A DNA stretch of 64,000 nucleotides from Anthracocystis setariae (lineage: Eukaryota > Basidiomycota > Ustilaginomycetes > Ustilaginales > Ustilaginaceae): assembly GCA_928724745.1 (NCBI GenBank), contig CAKMXJ010000003.1, forward strand, positions 868,001-932,000, in the 5' to 3' direction. Position 1 is the first letter of the stretch; every line of letters begins with the position of its first letter. Made by a program: the position numbers and the translations under genes. A model generated the notes under the pieces. That model was not told where the DNA came from. It searched no databases and was given only the letters and a program-made list of their open reading frames with translations. Of the stretch, positions 30,439 to 42,200 are shown in pieces.

Positions 30439-30820
30439 TTTCGACTTGACCTTCGTTGAGGCGACAACGGTCGAGAGCAGTGAGAGCAAGATGACAAGAT
30501 GTTGACAAGATATGTATCGTTGGACTGACCGACGGCTCTCTCCGCACGCGACATGGCAAAGATAGCGGCGGTAAGCCTTGAATTTGACCGACTGACTTGT
30601 TCTAGACAAGGTTTTTTGGCCATCTTTTTGACGCCTCCATTTTGGCTTTCTTTCTTCTCGTTGAGGCGTTTCGGCCTATTTCGATACTCTGTGTGAGTCG
30701 AGGTAAATAAAGCAACTTTTAGCCGAAGAGCCACTCTACATAACCGATACCCCAAGATCACCCGGGAGATGTCATCCACCTTGCTCCTCTCACAAACGGC
30801 GACATTCACACCGTACCAAG
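30439..30820. promoter_or_regulatory. divergent promoter region, ureF (-) / PEP-mutase-like (+)
   Basis: 382 bp between the two start codons. It should carry both promoters. No specific binding site was recognised. Confidence 0.5.
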
Positions 30821-31881
30821 ATGACTGTCGCACACACGCCTGCGGCTCGCCTCCGTGAGCTCATGCGGACAGAGTCCATCGTCGTTGCACCAGGTGTGTT
30901 TGATGGCATCTCGGCACGAATGGCACTCAAAGCTGGCCACAAAGCTTTGTACCAGACCGGCGCGGGCACCTCTGCGTCACGTCTCGCTCGAGCTGACCTT
31001 GGCTTCTTAGCAATGAATGATATGGTTGCTGCAGCTGGAGTTTCCATCATGGCAGACCCCGGCATGAACACGCCCGTGATTGCCGATGCGGACACTGGCT
31101 TCGGTGCCGCCCCACAAGTCGTAAGTAACCTCCCCTTCCACTACCCCTTCCCCGAGCCTTACATAGTTGAAGCGGATCTGACGAAGCGGATCTTCTTTCT
31201 CATCACCTATGAATCCAGGCTAGAACGGTGCAAGAGTACCATCGAGCTGGGATTGCTGCGCTTCACATTGAAGACCAGGTGCAATCGAAACGGTGTGGAC
31301 ATCTTGATTCAAAACAGATTGTCTCGCGCGAAGAATTCATCTCTCGCATCCATGCCGCCGTCCTTGCACGCAATGCCCTCCCCTGTCCTCCCACCGATCG
31401 CATCCTCCTCATCGCCCGTACCGACGCCCTCGCAGTGGAAGGACTCCAAGAAGCCATCGATCGTCTCGCTCTCGCCCGCTCAACCGGAGCCGACATCGGA
31501 TTCCTAGAAGGAATGCGCACCAACGAACAAGTAGCCCAAGCCATGGCCCAACTCGACGGCTTCCCCATGATGGCCAACTGTGTCACAGGCGGCAAAAGTC
31601 CCCTATGGACAGTAGAGGATGTCAAGAGGCTGGGTTTCAAAATCGCCATCTTCCCCTGTGCAGGTATCTTCCCCGCAGCAGCAGCCCTGTTGGCGAGCTA
31701 CAAGCATCTGGGCCAAAACGGCATCGGCATCGAAGCGAGCAAGGACGAGGCGGTATCAAAGGTCGACTTAGGCGGTGCAGATCCCATGGGTTTGCGAAAC
31801 TTCTTTGCAGATATGGGCCTCGAGCATGAGATGGCGATCGACAAAGCTGCTGCAGGCGGCTCCGGCCTAGGTAACGTCTAA
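30821..31881 (+). CDS. isocitrate lyase / PEP mutase superfamily enzyme, two exons
   Basis: Exons 30821-31120 and 31219-31881, with a 98-nt intron (GTAAGT...CAG), give 320 residues. The fold signature is clear: V-A-P-G-V-F-D-G-I-S-A near the start, the Mg-binding D-A-D-T-G-F-G, E-D-Q immediately followed by Q-S-K-R-C-G-H (the catalytic-cysteine loop of isocitrate and methylisocitrate lyases), and I-A-R-T-D-A. The reaction is cleavage of a C-C or C-P bond in a 2-oxo or hydroxy acid. Candidates are oxaloacetate acetylhydrolase, methylisocitrate-lyase-like or dimethylmalate-lyase-like activity, and sequence alone does not decide. Without splicing the first exon runs into a nonsense frame. No targeting peptide is evident. 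Confidence 0.9.
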
Positions 31882-32043
31882 GCTTCAGTCCGGCTCACAA
31901 GGGAGAGCAAATAATGAAAAGGTTGTTCCAGATGCCGCACAAGATGGTATGAAAGAATGCAAATGCGTGCGATATAAACGAGAAGGGCGTCGACTAGACG
32001 CATCATTAGTGTCGTAAAGAGGTTTCGTGAATCGTGGTGTGGA

Positions 32044-33888
32044 TCAAGCGCGAGATTTGGGTGGCGATTTCGACGCTTTCAAACCGGTAATATCGCAAAA
32101 GATGGCGACGCAACCCAGCAACGTCGCAATGACCGCACACGCAATAGCTCCGTTATATAGGTTGCACCAGCCTTGCGCCGATCCAGAGGGGCACTTTTTA
32201 CCCACCGCAATCGCCATGACCGCTGCCGCTCCCCACAACAGGCAAAGTACAACATCCCAACCCAAGTCCCACTTGAGACTTGTGCGAGCCGCCTGCCACT
32301 TTGCTTGGCGCTTCATGTTTTCGAGCATACCCATTCTCTTTTGCTTCCTGGCTCTGCGCTTGTTGCGCTTGCGATCCTCCTCGGAGCTTGCGTCGTCGTC
32401 ATCCGAATCAGAGTCGCTGTCGTCTGTGCGCTTGCCAAGCAGACTCGGATCGACGATGAGGTTGACCGTGGTTCCGGTTTGGATGTTGTTGCCTTTCTTG
32501 CCAAAGAGGCCTTTAGCGCCAGCACCTCCGCCTGCCGTAACGGGGATCACCATACCGTTGGCTCCTCCGCCAGCACCCATCATACCAGCCCCGCCAAGTT
32601 CCCTGTTGGATCTGCAGCACGGCTTCAACACGAACAGCCAGAGACAGACAATCGTGGAGATGGCCGAGACACCATACAGCACAAAGGATGGCATAGTGCC
32701 GGAAGGTGGTGCCTTATCCTTGGGACGGATGAAAATGAAGCCTCCGATCCCGCAGCCGGCTCCTGTCAGGGAGACGAGACACTGCAACAACCGCGTTGTC
32801 GTACGCGTCTTTGACCAGGGCAAGACCAGTCGCCCTTTCTCGCTGACTCCGCCAATAGGGACGACTTCAGGCTCCTGATTTTCGTTCTCGTCGTCCACAG
32901 CGCCTCGTTTCCCTTTATGTTTGACTTTGGGCCCGAATTCCTTTTCCAACATGCGTATGCGTTCCTCTTTTGCTTGATCTGCCGTCGGAAAGCGGTTGTA
33001 AGCGTTGAGGCCATACATACCCTTAGGACCTGGAGGACCAAAGCGTCCTTGACTGAGCGTTTCACTCTCCCATCCGCTCTGACCTGACTGTGGAGGCACC
33101 ATAGTGTAAGCGTGGCCATCCGCTGAAAGATGGCCTCCATACCAAGTGTGAGCCCAGTTTGGGAATCCGGGAAGAGCGTCGCCGACTCCTGGCTGCACAC
33201 CAGGACCTTCGCTCAATGGATCCTGTGCACCTGGCCAACTACCTGGCATGTGATGCGCTGCAGTCACGTTGAACATGTTGGGAGGTTCCGAGGCGGGCGA
33301 GACGGGGGAATAATGATTTGAAGGAGGCGTGCAGACTGGCAGACTCTGGCGGGATCTACCACCGAGCGTTTGGCCGGATGCCATTGAGGGTGCTCCATGA
33401 CCGGGATTGAAACCGTATTGCGGCGTAGACTCATACATGCCTGACGGATGCATGTAGAAGCCACCATCGTAGTGGGCGGGCTCATAGCTTGGCATAACCG
33501 GCATGGAATAGTGATGATCCGTGTAATTCTGATCCTGATATAATTCATGCTGAGCGGGTGCTTCCGAGAGCGCTGTGTGCGGGCCCCATTGTTGTTCCTG
33601 TGCAACTTGATTGGCGGCTGCGATCTCGCCGAGACGCCTCTCCTCGTACTCGTCAGACTCGTTGTGGGTATGCTGATGCGGTGCAGCAGATAACGGGCTG
33701 CGCGGTGGCTGTCCGTACGTCGACCTCGAGCTTTCCGCATGGGACGGCGGGTAATTGCTCTCGGCACTGTATCTGCGCTGGATTTGCTGATACTGATGCT
33801 GGTAATATGGGGAGGAAGGAGCCACTGGCGGATAGGATGGTTGGGGGTTGCTACTGCCAGCCCGGCTGTTACCGGCGTAGGTCTGCAT
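32044..33888 (-). CDS. predicted four-TM protein with long Tyr/Pro/Gln-rich N-terminus
   Basis: 614 residues. Residues 1-300 are low-complexity (Q, Y, P, S, H). Four hydrophobic segments follow at about 366-388, 400-422, 545-563 and 578-601. Between TM2 and TM3 lies a Gly-rich loop, an acidic run (D-S-D-S-D-S-D-D-D-D at about 490-499) and a basic run rich in K/R. The four-TM layout recalls MARVEL-like fungal membrane proteins, but no family signature is recognised. The cytosolic prediction for the N-terminus is inference. ATG at 33888; no intron. Confidence 0.75.
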   Translation of the reverse strand: MQTYAGNSRAGSSNPQPSYPPVAPSSPYYQHQYQQIQRRYSAESNYPPSHAESSRSTYGQPPRSPLSAAPHQHTHNESDEYEERRLGEIAAANQVAQEQQWGPHTALSEAPAQHELYQDQNYTDHHYSMPVMPSYEPAHYDGGFYMHPSGMYESTPQYGFNPGHGAPSMASGQTLGGRSRQSLPVCTPPSNHYSPVSPASEPPNMFNVTAAHHMPGSWPGAQDPLSEGPGVQPGVGDALPGFPNWAHTWYGGHLSADGHAYTMVPPQSGQSGWESETLSQGRFGPPGPKGMYGLNAYNRFPTADQAKEERIRMLEKEFGPKVKHKGKRGAVDDENENQEPEVVPIGGVSEKGRLVLPWSKTRTTTRLLQCLVSLTGAGCGIGGFIFIRPKDKAPPSGTMPSFVLYGVSAISTIVCLWLFVLKPCCRSNRELGGAGMMGAGGGANGMVIPVTAGGGAGAKGLFGKKGNNIQTGTTVNLIVDPSLLGKRTDDSDSDSDDDDASSEEDRKRNKRRARKQKRMGMLENMKRQAKWQAARTSLKWDLGWDVVLCLLWGAAAVMAIAVGKKCPSGSAQGWCNLYNGAIACAVIATLLGCVAIFCDITGLKASKSPPKSRA

Positions 33889-36222
33889 AGCAGTACACCG
33901 TGATACCAGGTCTGAACCGCGTTGAGTTGGTCAGAATGCTGAGAGATCGTCAGCCGTGTGCCAGACAAGGCCTATCTGATGAGACGCATGCTCGAAAGGG
34001 TGGGCAGAAGTGCTGTTTTTTTCCGAATGATGGCGGACGGATCGTCTTGAATAGGCAAGCCGATGATCATACAAGTTGTTTTGGGTATTGTTATGGGTGA
34101 AGGTCACAGAAGAGGATTGGCAACAGGATGGCAAGCGAGACTTTAAACTGCCGGAGCAGAGGGCTTGGGTTAACCCACCAGGCTGTGTGATTATTGCACG
34201 TTGACGTGGTGGAGAGCAGCTTAGGATGCAACAGGGTTACGCTGCAGCCGGGGATTAGGGTCCAAGGACCCCTGCTTGGCGGATCTCTTCGAATCGTCAT
34301 ACAGCTCGCCCCGATGCCGGCTCGGATGGACCGAACAGTGACACTCAGCGACGCTTACCCACCCACCTCGACGTCGTAGGGACCTGCCCAACAACTCCAA
34401 GAAGCGCATGGATCCGCCGTACTGTGCTGTACAATACTCTGTGCTTTACAGTATTTTGACCCCTGGAAAAGCGGAGGTTGTGTTGTTCTCACGTAGCGCT
34501 GCTCCACACTGCAGGTCTGAGCTGCAAAGTAGTGACCCTGTACTTACTCTACTGATGGCCTTTTGTTTTGCTTTTCGAAATCGGGGGCTTTTTTTTTTCG
34601 TTTCTTTTCCTTCTTTCCTTTTTCTCTGTTGCCTAGGAGCTCAGCTTCAACTTCCACGCGGCTCACATCAGCTCAGGGGCACTCGGCTTTCATGTTCGAT
34701 GCATCGCTCAGGCCGCGCTCCTTGGCACAGTATTCGTACTGTACTGATTTGCAACTTTGGGGTTGCATCAGACCTCACTGCTGAGCCCATCGGGAGCTCT
34801 TGCCCATCGGGAATCTTCAGACGCTGATTTCGATTGCTCTTGACGGAGATCAGCAGCAGCTGCTGCTGCTCATCAGATGGGATCTTGGAATATCATTCGA
34901 CTACATGATCCGTCGAACTGTTCATTACAGACATGATTGCGGACGATGCACCTGACCGGCTCTGGCGAGTCCTGGGAATGTCGGTATGGCTTGCAAGACC
35001 ATCATTACGTTGCAGGCGCCATCGATTCTGGTGACGCTCGCAGCCACTTCGGGACGAGGCCGAAGGGCCAAAATTGTATCTGTTCGGCTGAATGGCTGGA
35101 CAGTCCTGCTCCGATGAAATGAGTAGAGCGATCGGCCATCAGCACACCTTTAGGTACCACCAAGCACCACCATGCCCAGCGATACTGCACAGCATGGCGT
35201 CTACTCATGCCGCTATGTTGGCCTTGTTTCGAATGGAGGATGGAGGCTGTGCCTACGCGAAACGAAAGTCATCGTTGCAGCAGCGTCTTTTATCTGTCGG
35301 CGGTGCCGAACCTCCCTACCGCTTTGCCGCCTCTTTACGCAAGTTCTCCACGATCGTCTGTTGAGAGCGAGCCGATGCATTCATTCAGAGAGAGGGAGTC
35401 GTTCAGGTTTGTTAGTTGCACTGCGTCATGAAGCGGTCATGGTATCACTTTTCAACTTACAGCCACGGCTTCCGCATTTACACCACTCTCGATCAATTCC
35501 ACGCAGGCACGCAACTGCTCCCGCGTGAGTCCTGTGTTGAGCAACTGCGACAGATCATGGAGGACTGTGAAAAGGGAAGTGGATCGAATTGGCATGTGGT
35601 CAGTTGAAGAACAAATAGAGTTCCGGCACGACTTTCAGCGCCACTCACTCTCCATGGTCTCTTGGCTTGCAACGCTGCGTTGATCCTCCATTGTGGGTTG
35701 GATAATGTCGTGTCGTATTGTGACGATGGCTTGATGGTGAGAGGAAGAGGAAGAAAATTTCGGTGGCTCGCGACTACAACTCGATCCGTTGGTCAGCCCG
35801 TGTGTCCATGCCAAGGGTCCTTCCGCCTTCTCCGCGAGATCAACACTTTACGCGTCTGCGCACACGCGCCTTCTTGTCGCCACTCGATACCGCTTCCTCT
35901 GCTGAAAGTCTGACATGTGATTCACATATTTGCGGAGCGCAAACCAAAAATATTCTTGAGCTCAGCACTCTCGAGCCAACGTTGACAGCGCAAGACCATC
36001 TCAACCTCGCTGCAACTCAACACCATCGCTATCATATCCGCATTCCTCGCTACTCCTCACCAATATCAGCATCATACGGCCCAGTCATCAGTCGAGCAAA
36101 CATCTCAGATCCTGATCATGCTGTATTGACCGCCATCACAATCTTTTGGGTCGATTCGTCAACCTGGACCAGGTTCCTTACCCGTCTCAATCCGTCGCAA
36201 CCCGGGCGTCGTCGAGGCCAAC
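33889..36222. other. intergenic region upstream of the ATR gene
   Basis: 2.3 kb. No ORF looks real. It contains TACAGTA-like motifs near 34425-34455, a small CAG/CTG hairpin (34851-34870), and from about 35.7 kb a CT-rich presumptive promoter and 5' leader of the ATR gene. Confidence 0.45.
34851..34870. repeat. (CAG)3(CTG)3-type inverted triplet repeat
   Basis: CAGCAGCAGCTGCTGCTGCT is a nearly perfect 18-20 bp palindrome able to form a hairpin. Confidence 0.7.
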
Positions 36223-39200
36223 ATGCCTGCTCTATCAGAAAAGGACATCAACGGGTACCGGTCGGTATCCAAAGCGGCAGCTTCCCAGTCTCTCGTAGAC
36301 GATCTTGACAGAGCCGATGCTGCTGGTATCGCTCAAAGCATTGGCCAAGGCAGCACCTACAGCGATGAGGCCATGGCACATACCATCAACCGTCTTCTCA
36401 TCAGCGGTATAATTGCGCCTCTAGTTGAAGATCCTTCAACTTGGAACAATCAAGTCCAGACCGCTTCCGCAAGTATCGGCTTTCATCAGACGCTTGAGAC
36501 CCTATCCCGATATCTTTCTACCACCCCAAAATTTTTGGAGCACCTGTTCGGATCTACCGATCAACTGACTGCCTCGCCTTCCTCAAGCGCTGTGACGCTC
36601 GACATGGCAAACACCACCTTCGATGTCTGGGCCGCGCCTCGTCTTCTTTCCGCGGCTGCCTCGTTGCTTGCACACAGTTGCGTCTCTCGAGATAGCTCCG
36701 ACCACTACCGCGACCTCTCTTGCCAAATCATGGAGCAACTGCGAGCCATCCTCTCGGCATCTGTCGAAGTCGTAGGCCAAATCGACAATGTCCGCTTCAT
36801 TCTTGCGGAGTGCTTGCGGACATCGGTGCACGCTCTCGCTCACACAGGTCGCACTTCCTTCAGCCCCAACGCCCGTCTTCCAGACTTTGTGATCCCTTCA
36901 GAGGAACACCAAGCACCCCAACATGACCCACCGGCACCATCGCCTCCCGCCGTTACTTACTTCCGGATGCCCATGAGAGGGTCCTCCTTCCGCCTGACTT
37001 CTCGCAAGGATCGTCCAAAATCAAGCGGAATGGTGCCTGCAGGTCTATCCTCGGCGCAAATGCATTCTGGATTCTTGTTTCCGCTGCAAGGCGAGTCCGG
37101 TGCAAACAGCGACTCTGACTTGGTACGCGGCAAACCAGCTTCAGGCGATAGTGTAACCGATCGAGCCACTGTCCTGTTCCTTCTCTCGGTCGACTTATGT
37201 CTACGAGTGGCGACCGATTTTCCCACTTGCGTCTTGGACCTCGCAGACCACGCTGTGTTTTTGTTCGTCGAGCACCTGCAACATAGATGGACCTGTGCAA
37301 AGCAAACTGATCCATACCCGGCGCTACATTTGCCGTTGGCCGCCGACGCTTTCGCGATCGTGGCACGAAATATCGGCTTCCTATCCGAAAGTAATCCGCG
37401 CGCCCTCGAACGATTGCTGCAGGTTGCTGCCGAGCACATGTCCTGTCTTGCAGATGTGCTGGACCACGGGAATGTCGACGAAAATGCACGCTCCGATGCA
37501 ACTCATACTTTCGTGTCGCTCAGCGCCTGCTTCAGTGCATGTGTCCTGGAAGCGCCATCACATCGGAGGGGCGAGATGGCAGTGATCCTGCAGCCATATC
37601 TGTCTCTCATCACAAGTCAGGTTCAATCTGAGGCAAGCTCGAACGACGGTCTGGATGACGCACACCATTCTGCGTTGGCATGTTTCGTTTCAGCAGCGGT
37701 CCTCTCTGCCACCTCCCATGCTCGAGAATGCGAGCCTAGTTTCCTAATAGCAATCGAGCAGCGAATCAGTGAGCTCCTTGAGAGCGCCTCTTGCAGGCCA
37801 CAAGATTCAACAGCTCAAGATCTTCGACGTTTACAAAATGTTTTGGCCAACAACAACAAACTCCAGCACGCAGTGCCAGGCGCCAAGAATACCACTTTAC
37901 GAGCCGGCACGAGCGGAGCAAAAAAACGCAAATTCCGTGAGCCGTCCGCGTCACGAAAGGCGCATGCTGCTATCGATGCTTTGCTACCTACAGAGACCAT
38001 GCCTCAAACGCCCGGCCGAGGAGGTCTGCACCTCGACGAGATGGCCAGAAGACGGCTCGTGCTGCGTTCGTGCCAAAATCCGAGCGACGGAGCGGAGTCT
38101 CGCCTCAACGAGAGTCCCAGCTTATGCGAATGCGAACTCGTTCCAGTAAATGTCCTCGACAAGCAAGACCCCGCAGCTCTCGCTCAAAGCAGCCGTCCAA
38201 GTGCTGCAGCCACCGCAGCGTTGTGGAACGACATCCAGGCAGCCAACAATACGTCCCATACTACGTCTGTCCGGACGATCGACATGCTGCGTCGATGTAT
38301 AGCGCACTTGCCAGCCGAAAAGGCTTTGCCAAATCACGGCGACAGAAATGTCGTCGTCATTCTTTCTCGCTCTCTTCGCTCCAAGTCTCGCAGCGCCAGG
38401 ATTGCAGCGAATGAGCTCGCCCTGGCAATTCAAACTCGGCTGCTTCGACAGCGTGACATGAGTATCGAGGAAGAGTGGGCCGCTCGCTTTGCGCAGATTC
38501 CTCAGATCTACGAGGCAGTCCTCAGTGATGCCACCGTATCCTCTTGCCATGAAACTGCGCTCATCGGGCTTGCGTCCCTCTTTGATCTCCCTGTCGAAAG
38601 TTGTCAGGAGACATGCTTGCTTACGCTTGTCTTGCACCTGGGCCATTCAAACCCTTTCATCAAGGCTTGTGCATACACACAGATCGTCCAAATCGCCACT
38701 GCACACAGGTGCACGACCTTTCAGCTGGTCCAGAAGCATTTCGAGAAAGTCTCCACTTCCATCGTCGAGCGCTTCATCTCAATGCCCGATCTCTGGACCA
38801 GCTTTTTGAGCTTGATCAAGATGAACCAGGCCACCTTTTTCAATCTCACCAAGGAGTACACGCTTCCGCACCTCATTACGATGATATGCTCCGGTCCTGG
38901 CTCGGCTGAAGTCGGCACCAAGATGATCGAGCTGATTGCAAGAGCCTTAAGCACAGACGTTCCCCGACTATGTCACGACAACATCACTCCCATCTTCCGC
39001 TCCTTCTTCATGCGCTCGGCTGCTTTGCGGGATCTAGGCTTGGACACCCTTGTCAAGCTGATTGGCGTCGACGCAGCAAGTCTCAAAGTGCTTTTGCGCA
39101 GTCGCCAGTCCGATGTCGTTGGATACCTGGTCGTGAAGCTCGGCAACCGTGCTACAAGGAAAGAGGCCTATGCCGGTCTTGAATTTATCATTGAGACGAT

Positions 39201-42200
39201 TGGTGGCACTCCAGCTGCAGCTAAGTCAACCGACCCTCATATGCGCAAATCAAAGGTTGCGGCCTTCCTCAAGGGCGAGATCCTCGCCATTCTCACCTGG
39301 ATCAACCAAGAGCTTTCGGGTGAGCATGGACGCAGAACAGCCACCGATCTGGCTTTTGCGCTACGCAGCATTGGCGCGCTCGTCGAGATCATCGGGCCTC
39401 CCATCAGCGCTGTCACGCCTCAGATCATGGCTACACTCAACAGTCATCTTCAGCCCGACTCGCTTAGCTTGGCGACGCTGGAAAGCTGGAAAATTTTCAT
39501 CACTACATTGCGTTTCGATGACATCGGGCCTTTCGTTGGACAAACTGCAGCAGCTCTGTTGTCCGCGTGGGATCGCTTCAACCAGGAGAGGAAGAACATC
39601 GCCATTTCGATTCTTCACTACCTCGTCAGCGAGAACGCCGCCTACCTGAAGGAGTACGTCGATGACATTCCAAGCCTGGACAGGCTTGATGCTGAGATCC
39701 CCGAAATTTGCAGAGGACTGCGCGGGGCTAGAGAATCATGGAACCATGATCGCCGTTTCCGCAACATTCTGGAGCGTTCCTCGCACGAAAACACGTCGAT
39801 CTGCAACGAGTCCCTCAAAGATTTGCAAGTCTTCCTCAGCGAGGAACGCGCTTACATTGAAGCGTTGACGTCCGGTGACGCCTTCAGCCCCCTTGTTGGT
39901 CAATGCATACGAACCCTGATGCAAGTTGCCGGGCGCAGCGATGCTCAACAGAGTGACATTCGTGACCTCAGCTTCCGGTGCTTTGGTCTTATCGGAGCAG
40001 TCGATCCAGACCGAATCGAACATGCAATCGAAGAGCCACACAAGATCGTGCTAAGCAACTTTGAGGACCAAGAGGAAGCGATCGACTTTTCGCTACATCT
40101 GATCCGCGACCTCCTCGTTCCAGCCTTTCGTGCGGCGACAGACACTACACAACAGAATGGACTCGCCTACGCTATTCAGGAACTCCTCAAGGTCAGCGGC
40201 TTCAATAGCTCCATCCTCACCACTGGTTCCAACGCCCGTCAAGTTGGAATCAGGCAGCGTCAACGCTTCTCTAATCTTCCACAGGACGTCGTCGACACCA
40301 TCACTCCGTTGCTTGACTCAAGGTACGGGGCCCAGGTAGGCAAGCCTACAATACGCCAGACGCCTATTTACATGAATTCACGGTCCTACAGCGACTGGCT
40401 TCAAAGCTGGACAAGCCGACTGATCACCAAGACTGTGGAGAGGTACGATGCGGCGTCTGCTGCCGCGGCTGCGATTGCGGGTGCTGCACCAGTCAAAAGT
40501 GCCGCCGGCGTGGCTGCAACCATCTTTGGCGTTTTCCGCGTCGCCATTCGTTCTCACGATGTCGGCATCGCCCGCCATCTTCTCCCACACCTGGTGCTGC
40601 ATTCCCTTATTTCTGGCGAAGCGGCTGATCGTGAAGCCATCGTCGACGAGATACAGACCATCCTCCGGGACCAAGTGGAAAGCCAGACCGACTATGAGGC
40701 AGAGCGGAAGCTGTTGACGGCGCAAACATTGTTCACAATCATGGATCACATCGGAGTGTGGATGCGACGCAAACGTCAAGATCTTGCACGAACTTCTCGC
40801 CGACCCAGGATTGCGCAAGGAGGCGAGGATGTTCTTGCTGACGTCGAGTCGATCATGCGACGGATCTCGCAAGAGCTGCTGGCACAGGCATCCATGCAGT
40901 GCAAAGCATATTCGAGAGCTCTGCTCAACTTTGAGTTGCGCGTCCGCACGATGCGGAACGAAGGCAAAGACGACCACGATCTGCAAAGCTACTATGAGAA
41001 CATGCACCGGATCTATGCACACCTCGACGAGCCCGATGGCATGGAGGGCATCTCGACCAGGGTCATTTCGCCTTCTCTTGAGCATCAGATTCGTGAGCAC
41101 GAGAGTACCGGTCGATGGACATCTGCACAGAGCTGCTGGGAAGTGGAACTGCAGCAACGACCCGACGACCCTGATCTTCACCTCGGCCTGCTCCGTTGTT
41201 TGCGCAACCTTGGTCATTATGACACCATGCGTACACACATTCGCGGTGCCCTCAGCGCTCATCCGGAGTGGGAAGACTTGCTCGATGCTTTCCGTGTCGA
41301 AGGTGCTTGCATTCTTGGCGACTGGGAAGAAGTAGAAGAACGCACGAATCGCAGCCAAGCCAGAAGTCCAGAGCATTCCATCGGCCGAGCGCTGCTGGCA
41401 ATGCGTCAGGACGACACGGAGGCCTTTGGCAAGGTCCTGGTTCAGGCACGTCAGGATTTGGGCAAGCCGCTGGTCGCAGCTGGCAAGGCATCGTACCCTT
41501 CGATCTATCCCTCGGTGTTGAATCTGCACATGCTTCAAGAATTGGAGATGATTCGATCTCACGTGAGAACGCACGCAGGTGATCGCGTGGGCGCACTCAC
41601 GCGAGCCAACGCCTCCGACACAGTTTCGGATCTCAACCGCTCTCTAACCGCCAGACTCAATGCCACACTTCCCTCCTTCCGAAACCAAGAACCGCTGCTC
41701 AGCCTTCGACGAACCGCATTTGCTGCATTGCCAGATTCACTGGGCGCTGGAACTGAGGTCGGAGAAGCATGGATCGCGACGGCAAAGATCGCACGCCGCG
41801 CCGGACACATGCAGACCGCGTATTCTGCCACCTTGCAAGCGACTCAAAACCGAGCCACGTTTGCGTTTGTGCAAAGAGTCAAGCTGCTCGCCAAGGAAGA
41901 ACAGACACATGCAGCGATTCGAGATCTTGTCAACTCGCTCAACACACTGACGAGCACTTTCAAGCCAGGACAAGTGGGTGAAATGGGCAAGGAAGGTTTG
42001 ATCGAATTGCAGCAGACAGATGCGCACGCACGACCGATCAAGGTGGATCGCGTCGCCTATGCTAAAGCGTGCCTGTTGCGGGCGCGTCTGCAGGAGTCTA
42101 CGTTCCGATACACAGCTTCCGAGGTTCTAGACCGGTACAAGGAAGCAGCGAAGGAGCAGCAGAATTCGGAGAAAATGTGGTATCACCTCGGCCATTTTCA

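Noticed and set aside
40378..41574. 398-codon minus-strand ORF
   Set aside because: Lies wholly inside the ATR kinase ORF and has no recognisable domain.
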